From contig DJBL01000088.1 in assembly GCA_002435595.1 (NCBI GenBank), positions 1 to 44,155 on the forward strand: a stretch of 44,155 nucleotides of DNA. The letters are read 5' to 3'. Numbering within the stretch: the stretch's first letter is position 1; each line of letters starts with the position of its first letter. This DNA is from Stenotrophomonas maltophilia. Its GTDB lineage: Bacteria > Pseudomonadota > Gammaproteobacteria > Xanthomonadales > Xanthomonadaceae. Under the pieces are notes generated by a model, which was given only the letters and a program-made list of their open reading frames with translations, was not told the DNA's origin and ran no database searches. This document shows positions 33,230-41,069 of the stretch, piece by piece. A program made the translations under genes and the position numbers.

Positions 33230-34094
33230 GGTCGGCTCCGGCGTGTGCGGCCATCAGCTGGCGGATGGTGCGCAGTTCGTCGCGCAGTTCCGGGTAGGGC
33301 GGGAAGTTGAAGTCGCGTTCCAGCAGGGTGGGGCGTGCACCGATGCGCGCGTAAGTGCGGGCCAGCAGGTCCCAGACCGGGTCGATCACGGCGCTGCCGT
33401 GGGTGTCGATCTTCAGGTCCTCGGCCTCGTCCAGGTGGCCGGCCACGTGCAGGCAGACGATGCGCTGGGCGGGCAGTCCGGCGATGAACGCGTCGGCGTC
33501 ATAGCCGTGGTTGCAGGCGTTGACGTAGACGTTGTTGACGTCGAGCAGCAGGTCGCAATCGGCTTCGGCCAGCACGGCGTTGGTGAAGGCCAGTTCGTCC
33601 ATGGCCGGTTCGGGGGCCAGGTAGTAGGAGACGTTTTCCACCGCGATGCGCCGGCCCAGAAGATCCTGTACGCGGGCGATGCGTGCGGCAGTGTGGTGCA
33701 CGGCTTCCTCGGTGAAGGGGATGGGCAGCAGGTCGTAGAGGTGGCCATCGTCGCTGCAGTAGCTGAGGTGTTCGCTGTACAGCGGTACCCGGTGCTGGTC
33801 GAGGAAGCGGCCGACCTGTTCAAGCAGGTGGGTATCCAGTGGCGCGGTGCTGCCCAGCGACAGGGACAGACCGTGGCAGCTCAGCGGGTAGCGTTGGGCG
33901 AGGTCGGCCAGGGCGTCGCCGGCAGGGCCGCCCACGCCGATCCAGTTTTCCGGCGCGCATTCGAGGAAGTCGAGGTCGCCGGCCGGGGCATCGCGCAGGG
34001 CCTGCAGCAGGGCGCGGCGCAGGCCCAGTCCGGTCGCCGCCGCAGGCAGCGGCGACCGGAGGCTGGCCGGGGCGATGGGGTCAGTGCTTGGCAC
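33222..34094 (-). CDS. bufB: MNIO-family (DUF692) bufferin maturase
   Basis: A 290-residue TIM-barrel multinuclear non-haem iron oxidase. Members modify cysteines of precursor peptides; in bufferins they form thiooxazole rings. Metal-site motifs are visible: LSCHGLSLSLG, YSEHLSYCSDDG, IAVENVSYYL, LLLDVNNVYVNACNHG, CLHVAGHLDEA, DTHGSAVIDPVWDLL and LLERDFNFP. Start GTG 34094 is preferred: it overlaps the bufA stop and gives the family length; upstream codons in this frame only mirror the precursor repeats. AAGG lies about 8 nt before it. Substrate is almost certainly the precursor encoded just upstream. Confidence 0.92.
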   Translation of the reverse strand: MPSTDPIAPASLRSPLPAAATGLGLRRALLQALRDAPAGDLDFLECAPENWIGVGGPAGDALADLAQRYPLSCHGLSLSLGSTAPLDTHLLEQVGRFLDQHRVPLYSEHLSYCSDDGHLYDLLPIPFTEEAVHHTAARIARVQDLLGRRIAVENVSYYLAPEPAMDELAFTNAVLAEADCDLLLDVNNVYVNACNHGYDADAFIAGLPAQRIVCLHVAGHLDEAEDLKIDTHGSAVIDPVWDLLARTYARIGARPTLLERDFNFPPYPELRDELRTIRQLMAAHAGADRD

Positions 34095-34446
34095 CGCACT
34101 TGCCTTCGCCGCACTTGCCTTCCGCGGCCTTCTTGTCGCCGGCGGTCTTGGCTTTGGCGTCGGCGCCCTTGCCTTTGTCGGCGCCGCACTTGCCTTCGCC
34201 ACACTTGCCTTCGGCGGCCTTGGTACCCGTTGCGGTGGCGGCCTTGGGCCCGGCCTTGTCGCCATGGGCGCCACACTTGCCTTCACCGCATTTGCCTTCG
34301 GCGGTCTTGGTGGCAGCCTGTCCGGCGACGAGGTAGCCCTGGGCCAGGTCGGTCATGCTCAACGCGGACGCCGAGGCGGTGACCCCGAGGCCGGCGGCGA
34401 GTGCGGTGGCGGCCAGCAGGGACCGCGAACGGGTGGGGTTGCTCAT
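34081..34446 (-). CDS. bufA2: Bufferin-type precursor peptide with six EGKCG motifs
   Basis: A 121-residue secreted precursor. ATG 34446 has AAGGAG 9 nt upstream; the frame is open further 5' but that part is not leader-like. A signal peptide covers about 1-28 (cleavage after ASA), which bufferins keep as the recognition leader. The mature part, rich in Lys, Gly and Ala, carries three tandem EGKCGEGKCG doublets, so six cysteines at 53, 58, 82, 87, 112 and 117, and no others. In characterised bufferins, EGKCG cysteines are converted by the MNIO enzyme into copper-binding groups in the periplasm. Copper protection here follows by homology; it is not shown by this sequence. Confidence 0.92.
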   Translation of the reverse strand: MSNPTRSRSLLAATALAAGLGVTASASALSMTDLAQGYLVAGQAATKTAEGKCGEGKCGAHGDKAGPKAATATGTKAAEGKCGEGKCGADKGKGADAKAKTAGDKKAAEGKCGEGKCGAKH

Positions 34447-34533
34447 CAGGTGGTGCTCCTTGGTTTGGGCCGGGGCCCGGGATGGCTGCGTGGGGGCAGC
34501 AGGTGCGGCCATGGTGGGCCGGCCCGGCTCAAC

Positions 34534-34552
34534 GAATCCTCACACAGGATTC
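34534..34552. promoter_or_regulatory. Palindrome upstream of the bufferin operon
   Basis: GAATCC and GGATTC flank a 7-nt centre, 88 bp upstream of the bufA start. The 6-bp arms are perfect and the site lies in an otherwise AT-richer stretch. It may be an operator or overlap the promoter; bufferin operons elsewhere are controlled by ECF sigma factors or metal regulators. No matching regulator gene is in the window. Confidence 0.4.
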
Positions 34553-34602
34553 AATGTTTCGTGAAGTGTGGGGGGGGTGTTTTTTTAGAAGCAAGAATCT
34601 GG

Positions 34603-34641
<39 letters not shown>

Positions 34642-34667
34642 CGCAGGTGCGAGCGGCCTGGCTTGGC

Positions 34668-34766
34668 GGGTACGGGTGGGTTGGCGGGACACGCCGCAAG
34701 TACGTCCCTGTAGGCTCGTTCGCGCCATCCATGGCGCTCTACGGTCCCGCCAACCCACCCGTACCC
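34668..34766. repeat. Extragenic palindrome with 23-bp perfect arms
   Basis: Arms 34668-34690 and 34744-34766 are exact inverted copies (they begin GGGTACGGG and GTCCCGCC). They enclose 53 bp that hold a second small palindrome, GCGCCAT/ATGGCGC, around 34722-34737. The element can fold into a branched structure. It resembles the larger non-coding palindromic elements scattered in Xanthomonadaceae genomes. No ORF or transposase is inside. Confidence 0.75.
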
Positions 34767-34914
34767 ACCTATGACAGTGCGTCGGTTCGCGACGAAAAAG
34801 CAGGGCATTTGGGTCCGAGCCTCTGCGAACCCAGACAGCTCCGCCCAGCTCAGGTGAAGCAGAAGACTGCAGCTGTTGAGCTCCATCTTTGGTAGTCACG
34901 GAAGCCCGAAACAG

Positions 34915-34946
34915 AAAAAGCCGCCACCCGAAGGCAGCGGCTTTTT
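34915..34946. terminator. Bidirectional terminator after phoU
   Basis: AAAAAGCCGC and GCGGCTTTTT form a 10-bp stem around a 12-nt loop, 22 bp past the phoU stop. A and T runs on both sides fit termination in either direction. Confidence 0.85.
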
Positions 34947-34967
34947 GCTTTTCTACAGCCAGGCAGA

Positions 34968-35675
34968 TCAGACGTGATCGGTGCTGCTGGTTTCGTCGCG
35001 CTTTTCACGCGGCGGGAGTACCTGCTCGCCGTGGACCAGGAACCAGACGTTCTCGGCGATGTTGGTGGCGTGGTCGCCCACCCGTTCCAGGTTCTTGGCC
35101 ATGAACAGCAGGTGCGTGCACGGGGTGATGTTGCGCGGGTCTTCCATCATGTAGGTGAGCAGCTCGCGGAACAGCGCGGTGTACTGCGCGTCCAGGCGGG
35201 CATCGTCGTCGCGCAGGGCCAGCGCGGCGGCCGCGTCGTTGTCACGGTAGGCCTCGATCGCGCGGCGTACCTGCTGTGCGGCCAGCCGGCCGAGGGAACG
35301 CAGGCCCTGGATCTGCGGCAGCGGCGGGACCTTGCTCAGGGCGATGGAGCGCTTGGCCACGTTGGCGGCGTAGTCGCCGATGCGCTCGATGTCGGCCGGG
35401 ATGCGCAGGCCGGCGAGGATCTCGCGCAGGTCGCGCGCCATCGGGCCGCGCAGCGCCAGGCGCATCACGTCGTGGCTGATCTGCTGCTCCAACCCGTCGA
35501 TGGCCTCATCGTTGGCGATGATGCGGTGGGCCGCGTTCTCGTCGCGCTTCTCGATGACGTCCATCGACGCCTCCAGCTGGGCGACGGCCATCTCGCCCAT
35601 GCGCACGATCTCGGCCACCAGGCGCTGCTGCTCTTCGTCGTAGCTCTTGACGATGTGGTCGTTGGGGATGCTCAT
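34968..35675 (-). CDS. phoU: Phosphate-signalling accessory protein PhoU
   Basis: A 235-residue cytoplasmic protein of two PhoU three-helix repeats, with metal-cluster motifs ERIGDYAANVAKR (first repeat) and ERVGDHATNIAE (second repeat). It connects the Pst transporter to the PhoR kinase and keeps the Pho regulon off when phosphate is plentiful. It lies 31 bp after pstB at the end of the pst operon, as in E. coli. ATG 35675 gives the normal start. phoB and phoR are not in the window. Confidence 0.96.
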   Translation of the reverse strand: MSIPNDHIVKSYDEEQQRLVAEIVRMGEMAVAQLEASMDVIEKRDENAAHRIIANDEAIDGLEQQISHDVMRLALRGPMARDLREILAGLRIPADIERIGDYAANVAKRSIALSKVPPLPQIQGLRSLGRLAAQQVRRAIEAYRDNDAAAALALRDDDARLDAQYTALFRELLTYMMEDPRNITPCTHLLFMAKNLERVGDHATNIAENVWFLVHGEQVLPPREKRDETSSTDHV

Positions 35676-35706
35676 GCTGTTCTATCCAGGGGTTCGTGGG
35701 CCGGCA

Positions 35707-36564
35707 TCAGCCGAAGCGGCCGGTGATGTAGTCTTCGGTCTGCCGCTTGCTGGGCTGGGAGAAGATCACTTCGGTGCGGTCGTGCTCGATCAGGTCGCCC
35801 AGGTACATGAAGGCGGTGTAGTCGGACACGCGTGCGGCCTGCTGCATGTTGTGGGTGACGATGACGATGGTGTAGTCGTGCTTGAGCTCTTCGACGAGCT
35901 GCTCGATGCGGCTGGTGGAGATCGGGTCCAGCGCCGAGGTCGGCTCGTCCAGCAGCAGCACGTCCGGGCGCAGGGCCACGGCGCGGGCGATGCACAGCCG
36001 CTGCTGCTGGCCACCGGACAGGCCCAGCGCGCTCTGGTTGAGCTTGTCCTTCACTTCGTCCCACAGCGCGCCCTGGCGCAGGGCCTGTTCGACCCGCACG
36101 GCCATGTCGGCCTTGGACAGCTTTTCGTGGTGGCGGATGCCGTAGGCGACGTTCTCGAAGATGGTCATCGGGAACGGCACCGGCTTCTGGAACACCATGC
36201 CCACCTTGCTGCGCAGGCGGTTCATCGGGTACTTGGGCGAGAGGATGTTCTCGCCGTCCAGCAGTACTTCGCCACGCGCTTCCAGCTTGGGGTAGAGCGC
36301 GTAGATGCGGTTGAAGATGCGCAGCAGGGTGGACTTGCCGCAGCCGGACGGGCCGATCAGGGCGGTGACGCGCTTTTCGGGGATTTCCAGCTCGATGTTC
36401 TTCAGCGCGTGGAACTTGTCGTAGTAGAAGTCCAGCCCGCGCGCGGCCAGCTTGATCGGTGCCGGGGTGTGCAGGCTTTCATGCGAGGCCGGGACCACGA
36501 TGCGCTGCATCGGCACGGCGTTGGAAAGATCGTTCATGGCGATGTCCGCGGAAAGGTCAGTCAT
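35707..36564 (-). CDS. pstB: Phosphate ABC transporter ATPase PstB
   Basis: A 285-residue ATPase for high-affinity phosphate import. Walker A is GPSGCGKST, signature LSGGQQQRLCIARA, Walker B VLLLDEPTSALD and switch His in VIVTHNMQQAARV. ATG 36564 overlaps pstA by 8 nt and gives an N-terminal extension of about 30 residues before LAARGLDFYYDKFHAL; ATG 36537 is an alternative start. The C-terminal KRQTEDYITGRFG is typical. It works with PstA and PstC. Confidence 0.96.
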   Translation of the reverse strand: MTDLSADIAMNDLSNAVPMQRIVVPASHESLHTPAPIKLAARGLDFYYDKFHALKNIELEIPEKRVTALIGPSGCGKSTLLRIFNRIYALYPKLEARGEVLLDGENILSPKYPMNRLRSKVGMVFQKPVPFPMTIFENVAYGIRHHEKLSKADMAVRVEQALRQGALWDEVKDKLNQSALGLSGGQQQRLCIARAVALRPDVLLLDEPTSALDPISTSRIEQLVEELKHDYTIVIVTHNMQQAARVSDYTAFMYLGDLIEHDRTEVIFSQPSKRQTEDYITGRFG

Positions 36565-37432
36565 GGGAGATACGGTTGCGCAGCAGGATGCCGCGCGCAG
36601 AGAGGCTGACCAGCAGCACGAACACGGTCAGCACCAGCGCGCCGGCCCAGGCCAGCACCTGCCAGGATTCATACGGGCTGCCGGCAAACTGGTTCATCAC
36701 CACCGGCACCGAGGCCATCGGCTGGAACACGTTGCTGTTCCAGTACTGGTTGCCGAAGGCGGTGAACAGCAGCGGCGCGGTTTCGCCGGAGATGCGCGCC
36801 AGCGCCAGCAGGATGCCGGTGACGATGCCGGCCGCCGCGCTGCGGTACAGCACCTGCACGGTCACCTTCCACTGCGGGATGCCCAGCGACAGCGCCGCTT
36901 CACGCATCTGCGAAGGCACCAGGCGCAGCATTTCATCGGTGGTACGCACCACCACCGGCAGCACGATGAAGGCCAGCGAGAGTGCGCCGGCGAAGGCCGA
37001 GAACTGGCCCCCGGTCTGCATCACGTACAGGGTGTAGACGAACAGGCCCAGCACGATCGACGGCGCCGAGAGCAGGATGTCGTTGACGAAACGGACCACC
37101 GTGCCGGCCTTGCGGAAGTTGCCGTACTCGGCCAGCCAGGTGCCGGCGAGCACGCCCAGCGGGGTGCCGATGGCGATGGCCAGGCCGCACATCACCGCGC
37201 TGCCGAAGAACGCGTTGGCCAGGCCGCCTTCCTGCATCGGCGGTGGGGTCATCTTGGTGAACAGGTCCAGGTTGATCCCGGCCAGGCCCTTGGAGGCCAG
37301 CGTCCACAGGATCCAGCCGAGGAAGAACAGGCCGAACAGCGCGGTCAGGCAGGACATCAGCAGCGCGACCACGTTGACGATGCGGCGGCGCAGGTACAGC
37401 GGTTGCGAAGCGGTGTTGGCGACGGTGGACAT
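36557..37432 (-). CDS. pstA: Phosphate ABC transporter permease PstA
   Basis: A 291-residue inner-membrane permease with six predicted helices. The first is at about 20-45 (VVALLMSCLTALFGLFFLGWIL). The ABC-importer coupling loop appears as MREAALSLGIPQWKVTVQVLYRSA, with the EAA-type motif and conserved Gly. The start ATG overlaps the pstC stop by 1 nt. It pairs with PstC to form the channel fed by PstS. Confidence 0.96.
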   Translation of the reverse strand: MSTVANTASQPLYLRRRIVNVVALLMSCLTALFGLFFLGWILWTLASKGLAGINLDLFTKMTPPPMQEGGLANAFFGSAVMCGLAIAIGTPLGVLAGTWLAEYGNFRKAGTVVRFVNDILLSAPSIVLGLFVYTLYVMQTGGQFSAFAGALSLAFIVLPVVVRTTDEMLRLVPSQMREAALSLGIPQWKVTVQVLYRSAAAGIVTGILLALARISGETAPLLFTAFGNQYWNSNVFQPMASVPVVMNQFAGSPYESWQVLAWAGALVLTVFVLLVSLSARGILLRNRISHD

Positions 37433-38400
37433 CAGTTGCCCTCCTTGCGGGCCAGGCGCATCAGCATCAGGCGGGCGATGGCCAGCACGACGAAGGTCAC
37501 GATGAACAGCACGAAGCCGAGCAGCAGCAGCGCCGAGCGGTAGGTTTCAGTGGCTTCGCCGAAGTCGTTGGCGATCAGCGCGGCAATGGTGGTGCCCGGC
37601 TCCAGCAGCGAGGGCGACAGGCGCACGCTGTTGCCGATCACGAAGGCCACTGCCATGGTCTCGCCGAGTGCGCGGCCCAGGCCGAGGAAGATGCCGCCGA
37701 TCACCGCCGAGCGGGTGTAGGGCAGCACGATGTCCCAGCTCACTTCCCACTTGGTGGAGCCCAGCGCGTAGGCCGATTCCTTCAGGCGGGTCGGCACGGT
37801 CAGGAACACTTCGCGCATCACCGAGGAGATGAAGGGGATCACCATGATCGCCAGCACGAAGCCGGCGGTGAGCACGCCGATGCCCAGCGGCGGGCCCTGG
37901 AACAGCGGGCCGATGACCGGCAGGGTGCCCAGGTGGTCGTTGAGGAACGGGGTGACGTACTCGGTCATCACCGGGACCAGCACGAACAGGCCCCACATGC
38001 CGTAGATGATCGAGGGGATGCCGGCCAGCAGCTCGATGGCGGTACCGACCGGGCCACGCAGCCAGCGCGGCGCGACTTCGGTAAGGAAGAAGGCGATGCC
38101 AAAACTCACCGGGACGGCGATGACCATCGCGATCAGGGCGGTGACCAGGGTGCCGTAGATCGGTGCGAGCGCACCGAACTTGTTCTCCACCGGATTCCAT
38201 TCGGAGGAGTAGAAGAAGCTCAGGCCCTGCTCCTGCAGGGCATGGCGGCCGCCCCACAGCATCGAGAGCGCGGCGCAGGCCAGGGCGACCAGCACCAGGA
38301 TGACGGTGGCGATGAGCACGCCACGGAACAGTTTGTCGTTGCGGGCGTCACGCAGGTCGCGGAGCGACGGTGCGGGGACAGGCTGGGCGATGGCATTCAT
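37432..38400 (-). CDS. pstC: Phosphate ABC transporter permease PstC
   Basis: A 322-residue permease with six main helices, the first at about 27-50. The coupling loop is LKESAYALGSTKWEVSWDIVLPYTRSAV. FFYSSEWNPVENKFGALAPIYGT is the conserved periplasmic loop sequence of PstC. It lies 133 bp after pstS; that gap holds three hairpins and not a strong terminator, so PstC is probably made at a lower level from the same message. Confidence 0.96.
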   Translation of the reverse strand: MNAIAQPVPAPSLRDLRDARNDKLFRGVLIATVILVLVALACAALSMLWGGRHALQEQGLSFFYSSEWNPVENKFGALAPIYGTLVTALIAMVIAVPVSFGIAFFLTEVAPRWLRGPVGTAIELLAGIPSIIYGMWGLFVLVPVMTEYVTPFLNDHLGTLPVIGPLFQGPPLGIGVLTAGFVLAIMVIPFISSVMREVFLTVPTRLKESAYALGSTKWEVSWDIVLPYTRSAVIGGIFLGLGRALGETMAVAFVIGNSVRLSPSLLEPGTTIAALIANDFGEATETYRSALLLLGFVLFIVTFVVLAIARLMLMRLARKEGN

Positions 38401-38433
38401 GGCAAAGGCGGGGGCCCGAAGAGAGAAGAGGTT

Positions 38434-38526
38434 GCCGGGGCATGCCCGGCGACACGTTCGCCGCGTGGTGCTGCCGGGCAGCGCCCGGCATTACGATTGG
38501 ATCGGGCCCGCGCGTGGCGCGGGCCC
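38434..38526. repeat. Three intercistronic hairpins between pstS and pstC
   Basis: Hairpins at 38434-38450 (GCCGGG/CCCGGC), 38468-38494 (SMAG-like, stem TGCCGGGC/GCCCGGCA with GTAA..GCAC ends on the minus strand) and 38504-38526 (GGGCCCGCGC/GCGCGGGCCC, 10-bp stem, 3-nt loop). None has a T run. As with REP elements between malE and malF, they could protect the upstream pstS mRNA and reduce expression of the transporter genes. Confidence 0.65.
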
Positions 38527-38533
38527 GGGTGTC

Positions 38534-39625
38534 TCACTTGAACTCGGCGCCCCAGTAGGCTTCGATCTGGGTGACCAGTTCGGCCGGCAGCGGCACGTAA
38601 TGCAGTTCGTTGGCCTGCTTCTGGCCGTTCTCGAAGGCCCACTTGAAGAACGCCAGGGTGTCCTTGCTGCGCTGGGCATCCTTGGGCTGCTTGTGCATCA
38701 GCATGAAGTTGGTGGCGGTGATCGGCCACGCCTGGTCGCCCGGGGCGTTGGTGATGACCAGGTTGAAGTCCTTGGCGCTGGCCCAGTCGGCGCTGGCGGC
38801 CGCGGCGGCGAAGGTTTCCGCGCTCGGCTGCACCCAGTTGCCGGCAGCGTTCTGCATCGCCGCGTACGGCATGCCGTTCTGCAGGGCGTAGGCCAGTTCG
38901 ACATAGCCGATCGAGCCCTTGATCTGCTTCACGTACGAGGCCACGCCTTCGTTGCCCTTGCCGCCAACGCCGTCGGGCCACTGCACCGAGGTGCCTTCGC
39001 CGACCTTGCTCTTCCAGTCCGGGCTGACCTTGGACAGGTAGTTGGAGAAGTTGAAGGTGGTGCCCGAGCCGTCGGAACGGTGGACCAGGGTGATCTTGCC
39101 GTCGGGCAGCTTCACGCCCGGGTTGGCGGCGACGATGGCCGGGTCGTTCCAGGTCTTGACCTTGCCCAGGAAGATGTCGGCGAGCAGGGCGCCGCTGAGG
39201 CGCAGCTTGCCGGCTTCCAGGCCGTCGATGTTGACCACCGGAACCACGCCGCCAATGGCCGACGGGAACTGGCCGAGGCCGGCCTGGGCCAGCTCTTCGC
39301 TGCTCAGCGGCTTGTCCGAGGAACCGAAATCGACGGTGCCGGCCTTGATCTGGGCGATGCCACCGCCGGAACCGATCGACTGGTAGTTGATCTTGGCGCC
39401 GGTGGCGGTGTTGTAGTCGGCCGACCACTTGGACACCAGCGGGAAGATGAAGGAGGCGCCCGCGCCGGAGATTTCAGCGGTGAGCTTGTCGCCGGCGGCC
39501 GGGGCCGCGGCGGGAGCATCGGTGGCCGGCGCGCTAGCCTGGCCTTCGGTGCCCGGCTTGCAGGCAGAAAGGCCCAGCGCGATGGCCAGGGAAAGGGCGG
39601 TCAAGCCAGCCGTGTGCAGTTTCAT
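38534..39625 (-). CDS. pstS: Phosphate-binding lipoprotein PstS (copy 1)
   Basis: A 363-residue phosphate-binding protein. The signal peptide ends in lipobox LSAC with Cys22, so it should be lipid-anchored, unlike soluble E. coli PstS. An Ala/Pro linker (about 26-45) precedes the binding lobe starting ISGAGASFIFPLVSKW. Phosphate-contact sequences SIGSGGGIAQIKAG, DFGSSDKPL and RSDGSGTTFNFSNYLSK are intact. It is the first gene of pstSCAB-phoU and has a Pho box upstream. It is closely related to the second PstS at 39927-40946, which lacks the lipobox. Confidence 0.96.
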   Translation of the reverse strand: MKLHTAGLTALSLAIALGLSACKPGTEGQASAPATDAPAAAPAAGDKLTAEISGAGASFIFPLVSKWSADYNTATGAKINYQSIGSGGGIAQIKAGTVDFGSSDKPLSSEELAQAGLGQFPSAIGGVVPVVNIDGLEAGKLRLSGALLADIFLGKVKTWNDPAIVAANPGVKLPDGKITLVHRSDGSGTTFNFSNYLSKVSPDWKSKVGEGTSVQWPDGVGGKGNEGVASYVKQIKGSIGYVELAYALQNGMPYAAMQNAAGNWVQPSAETFAAAAASADWASAKDFNLVITNAPGDQAWPITATNFMLMHKQPKDAQRSKDTLAFFKWAFENGQKQANELHYVPLPAELVTQIEAYWGAEFK

Positions 39626-39689
39626 GCGTCACTCCGTAGCGGGATAGGGGCCGGTCTCTCCGGCGACGCTGCTATGAAATGATGTTTTT

Positions 39690-39707
39690 GTTACAGCCGT
39701 ATGACGG
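39690..39707 (-). promoter_or_regulatory. Pho box upstream of pstS copy 1
   Basis: Minus-strand heptamers CCGTCAT (39701-39707) and CTGTAAC (39690-39696) are spaced 11 bp apart, the PhoB direct-repeat form (consensus CTGTCAT). The site is 65 bp upstream of the start codon. PhoB-dependent induction at low phosphate is inferred. Confidence 0.75.
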
Positions 39708-39770
39708 TGTGACCGGGGCCACGTGGAAGCCTTGCGGGGCCTCGTTTTGCGGTGGGGGAGCGGGCAAAAG

Positions 39771-39798
39771 AAAAGGCGCGGATCTTGCGATCCGCGCC
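39771..39798 (-). terminator. Terminator of the second pstS
   Basis: GGCGCGGATC and GATCCGCGCC pair around TTGC (10-bp stem, 39775-39798), followed on the minus strand by TTTT and a further T-rich tract. It separates the two pstS transcription units. Confidence 0.8.
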
Positions 39799-39849
39799 CG
39801 GCGGCGGCAGGGGGAGAGAGGACCTGCCGCCGCCATTGCACTGTCCGGT

Positions 39850-39920
39850 CGCCCGCGTGGCGGGCGCTGGGTACCGAGCCGCGCTCGGTACGTTCCGGTG
39901 GGTCACCGCCGTGGGCGGTG
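39850..39920. repeat. Three consecutive perfect hairpins after the second pstS
   Basis: CGCCCGC-GTG-GCGGGCG (39850-39866), GTACCGAG/CTCGGTAC with 5-nt loop (39871-39891) and CACCGCC-GTG-GGCGGTG (39904-39920) lie in tandem between the pstS stop and its terminator. The three stems are unrelated in sequence. They could form a very stable 3' untranslated region. Confidence 0.7.
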
Positions 39921-39926
39921 GCTGGC

Positions 39927-40946
39927 TCAATACTTCAGGTTCTGCGACCAGTAGGTCTCGATCTGCTTGACCAGGGTGTCCGGCAGCGGCACGTAGTCCA
40001 GCTGCTTGGCCTGGGCATCGCCGCTCTTGTAGATCCAGCGGAAGAACTCCTGGGTGGCCTTGGCGTTGGCCACGTTCTTGGGCTGCTTGCGCACCAGGAT
40101 GAAGTTGGTGGCGGTGATCGGCCACGCTTCGGCACCCGGGGCGTTGGTCATGACCAGGTAGAAGTCCTTGGCGCTGGCCCAGTCGGCGCTGGCGGCGGCC
40201 GCGGCAAAGGAGGTGTCGCTCGGCAGCACGACCTTGCCCGAGGCATTCTTCATCGCCGCGTAGGACATCTTGTTCTGCAGCGCGTAGGACAGCTCGACGT
40301 AGCCGATGCCGCCCTTGATCTGCTTGACGTAGGCGGCAACGCCTTCATTGCCCTTGCCGCCGATGCCGACCGGCCACTGCACCGAGGTGCCTTCGCCGAC
40401 CTTGGTCTTCCACTCCGGGTTCACCTTGGACAGGTAGTTGACGAAGTTGAAGGTGGTGCCCGAACCGTCGGAGCGGTGCACGACGGTGATCTTGCCGTCG
40501 GGCAGCTTCACGCCCGGGTTCAGCGCGGCGATCGCCGGGTCGTTCCAGGTCTTGATCTTGCCCAGGAAGATGTTGCCCAGCGTCGGGCCGTCCAGCTTCA
40601 GCGCGCCCGGGGCGATGCCGGCCACGTTGATCACCGGCACCACGCCGCCGATCACCGACGGGAACTGCGCCAGGCCGGCCGCCGCGAGCTCTTCGGGCTT
40701 GAGCGGGGCGTCGGAGGAACCGAAATCAACGGTCGCCGCCTTGATCTGGGCGATGCCACCGCCGGAACCGATCGACTGGTAGTTGACCTTCTTGCCGGTG
40801 GCGGTGCTGTAATCGGCCGACCACTTGGACATGACCGGGTAGATGAACGAGGCGCCCGCGCCGGTCACATCGGCGGCATTGGCGGCGAACACGGACGACG
40901 CGGCGAGGACGGCAACGGCGGCGCGCGACTTGAAGGCGTGGATCAC
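39927..40946 (-). CDS. pstS: Phosphate-binding protein PstS (copy 2, periplasmic)
   Basis: A 339-residue soluble phosphate-binding protein. The signal peptide (1-24) ends FAANA with no lipobox cysteine, so it should be free in the periplasm. Phosphate-site sequences SIGSGGGIAQIKA, DFGSSDAPLK and RSDGSGTTFNFVNYLSK match copy 1 and PstS in general. The start is GTG 40946 with AGGAG 7 nt upstream. It has its own Pho-box array (41002-41052) and terminator, so it is an independent unit. It arose by duplication relative to the neighbouring lipoprotein copy, in this lineage or an ancestor. Confidence 0.95.
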   Translation of the reverse strand: MIHAFKSRAAVAVLAASSVFAANAADVTGAGASFIYPVMSKWSADYSTATGKKVNYQSIGSGGGIAQIKAATVDFGSSDAPLKPEELAAAGLAQFPSVIGGVVPVINVAGIAPGALKLDGPTLGNIFLGKIKTWNDPAIAALNPGVKLPDGKITVVHRSDGSGTTFNFVNYLSKVNPEWKTKVGEGTSVQWPVGIGGKGNEGVAAYVKQIKGGIGYVELSYALQNKMSYAAMKNASGKVVLPSDTSFAAAAASADWASAKDFYLVMTNAPGAEAWPITATNFILVRKQPKNVANAKATQEFFRWIYKSGDAQAKQLDYVPLPDTLVKQIETYWSQNLKY

Positions 40947-41001
40947 GGGGTGGCTCCTGGGATGGATGACGGTGCGGGGTGTCCCGCCCGGTGCTCATTC
41001 C

Positions 41002-41052
41002 ATAACGGTTCGATGACAGCGCAGCGTCTGTCATATGACGGCACGGTGACAT
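41002..41052 (-). promoter_or_regulatory. Pho-box array upstream of pstS copy 2
   Basis: On the minus strand, heptamers ATGTCAC (41046-41052), CCGTCAT (41035-41041), CTGTCAT (41013-41019) and CCGTTAT (41002-41008) all sit on one 11-bp phase, with one degenerate position between the second and third. This gives two PhoB dimer sites in tandem, ending 55 bp before the start codon. Confidence 0.8.
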
Positions 41053-41069
41053 GCGTCATGCGCCGCCGG

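Noticed and set aside
34095..34286. Longer N terminus for the MNIO maturase
   Set aside because: The extra 64 residues are an out-of-frame reading of the precursor repeats. The GTG at 34094 gives the family length.
39927..40946. The second pstS as a pseudogene or assembly duplicate of the first
   Set aside because: It is full length, differs throughout, has another signal type, and has its own Pho boxes and terminator.
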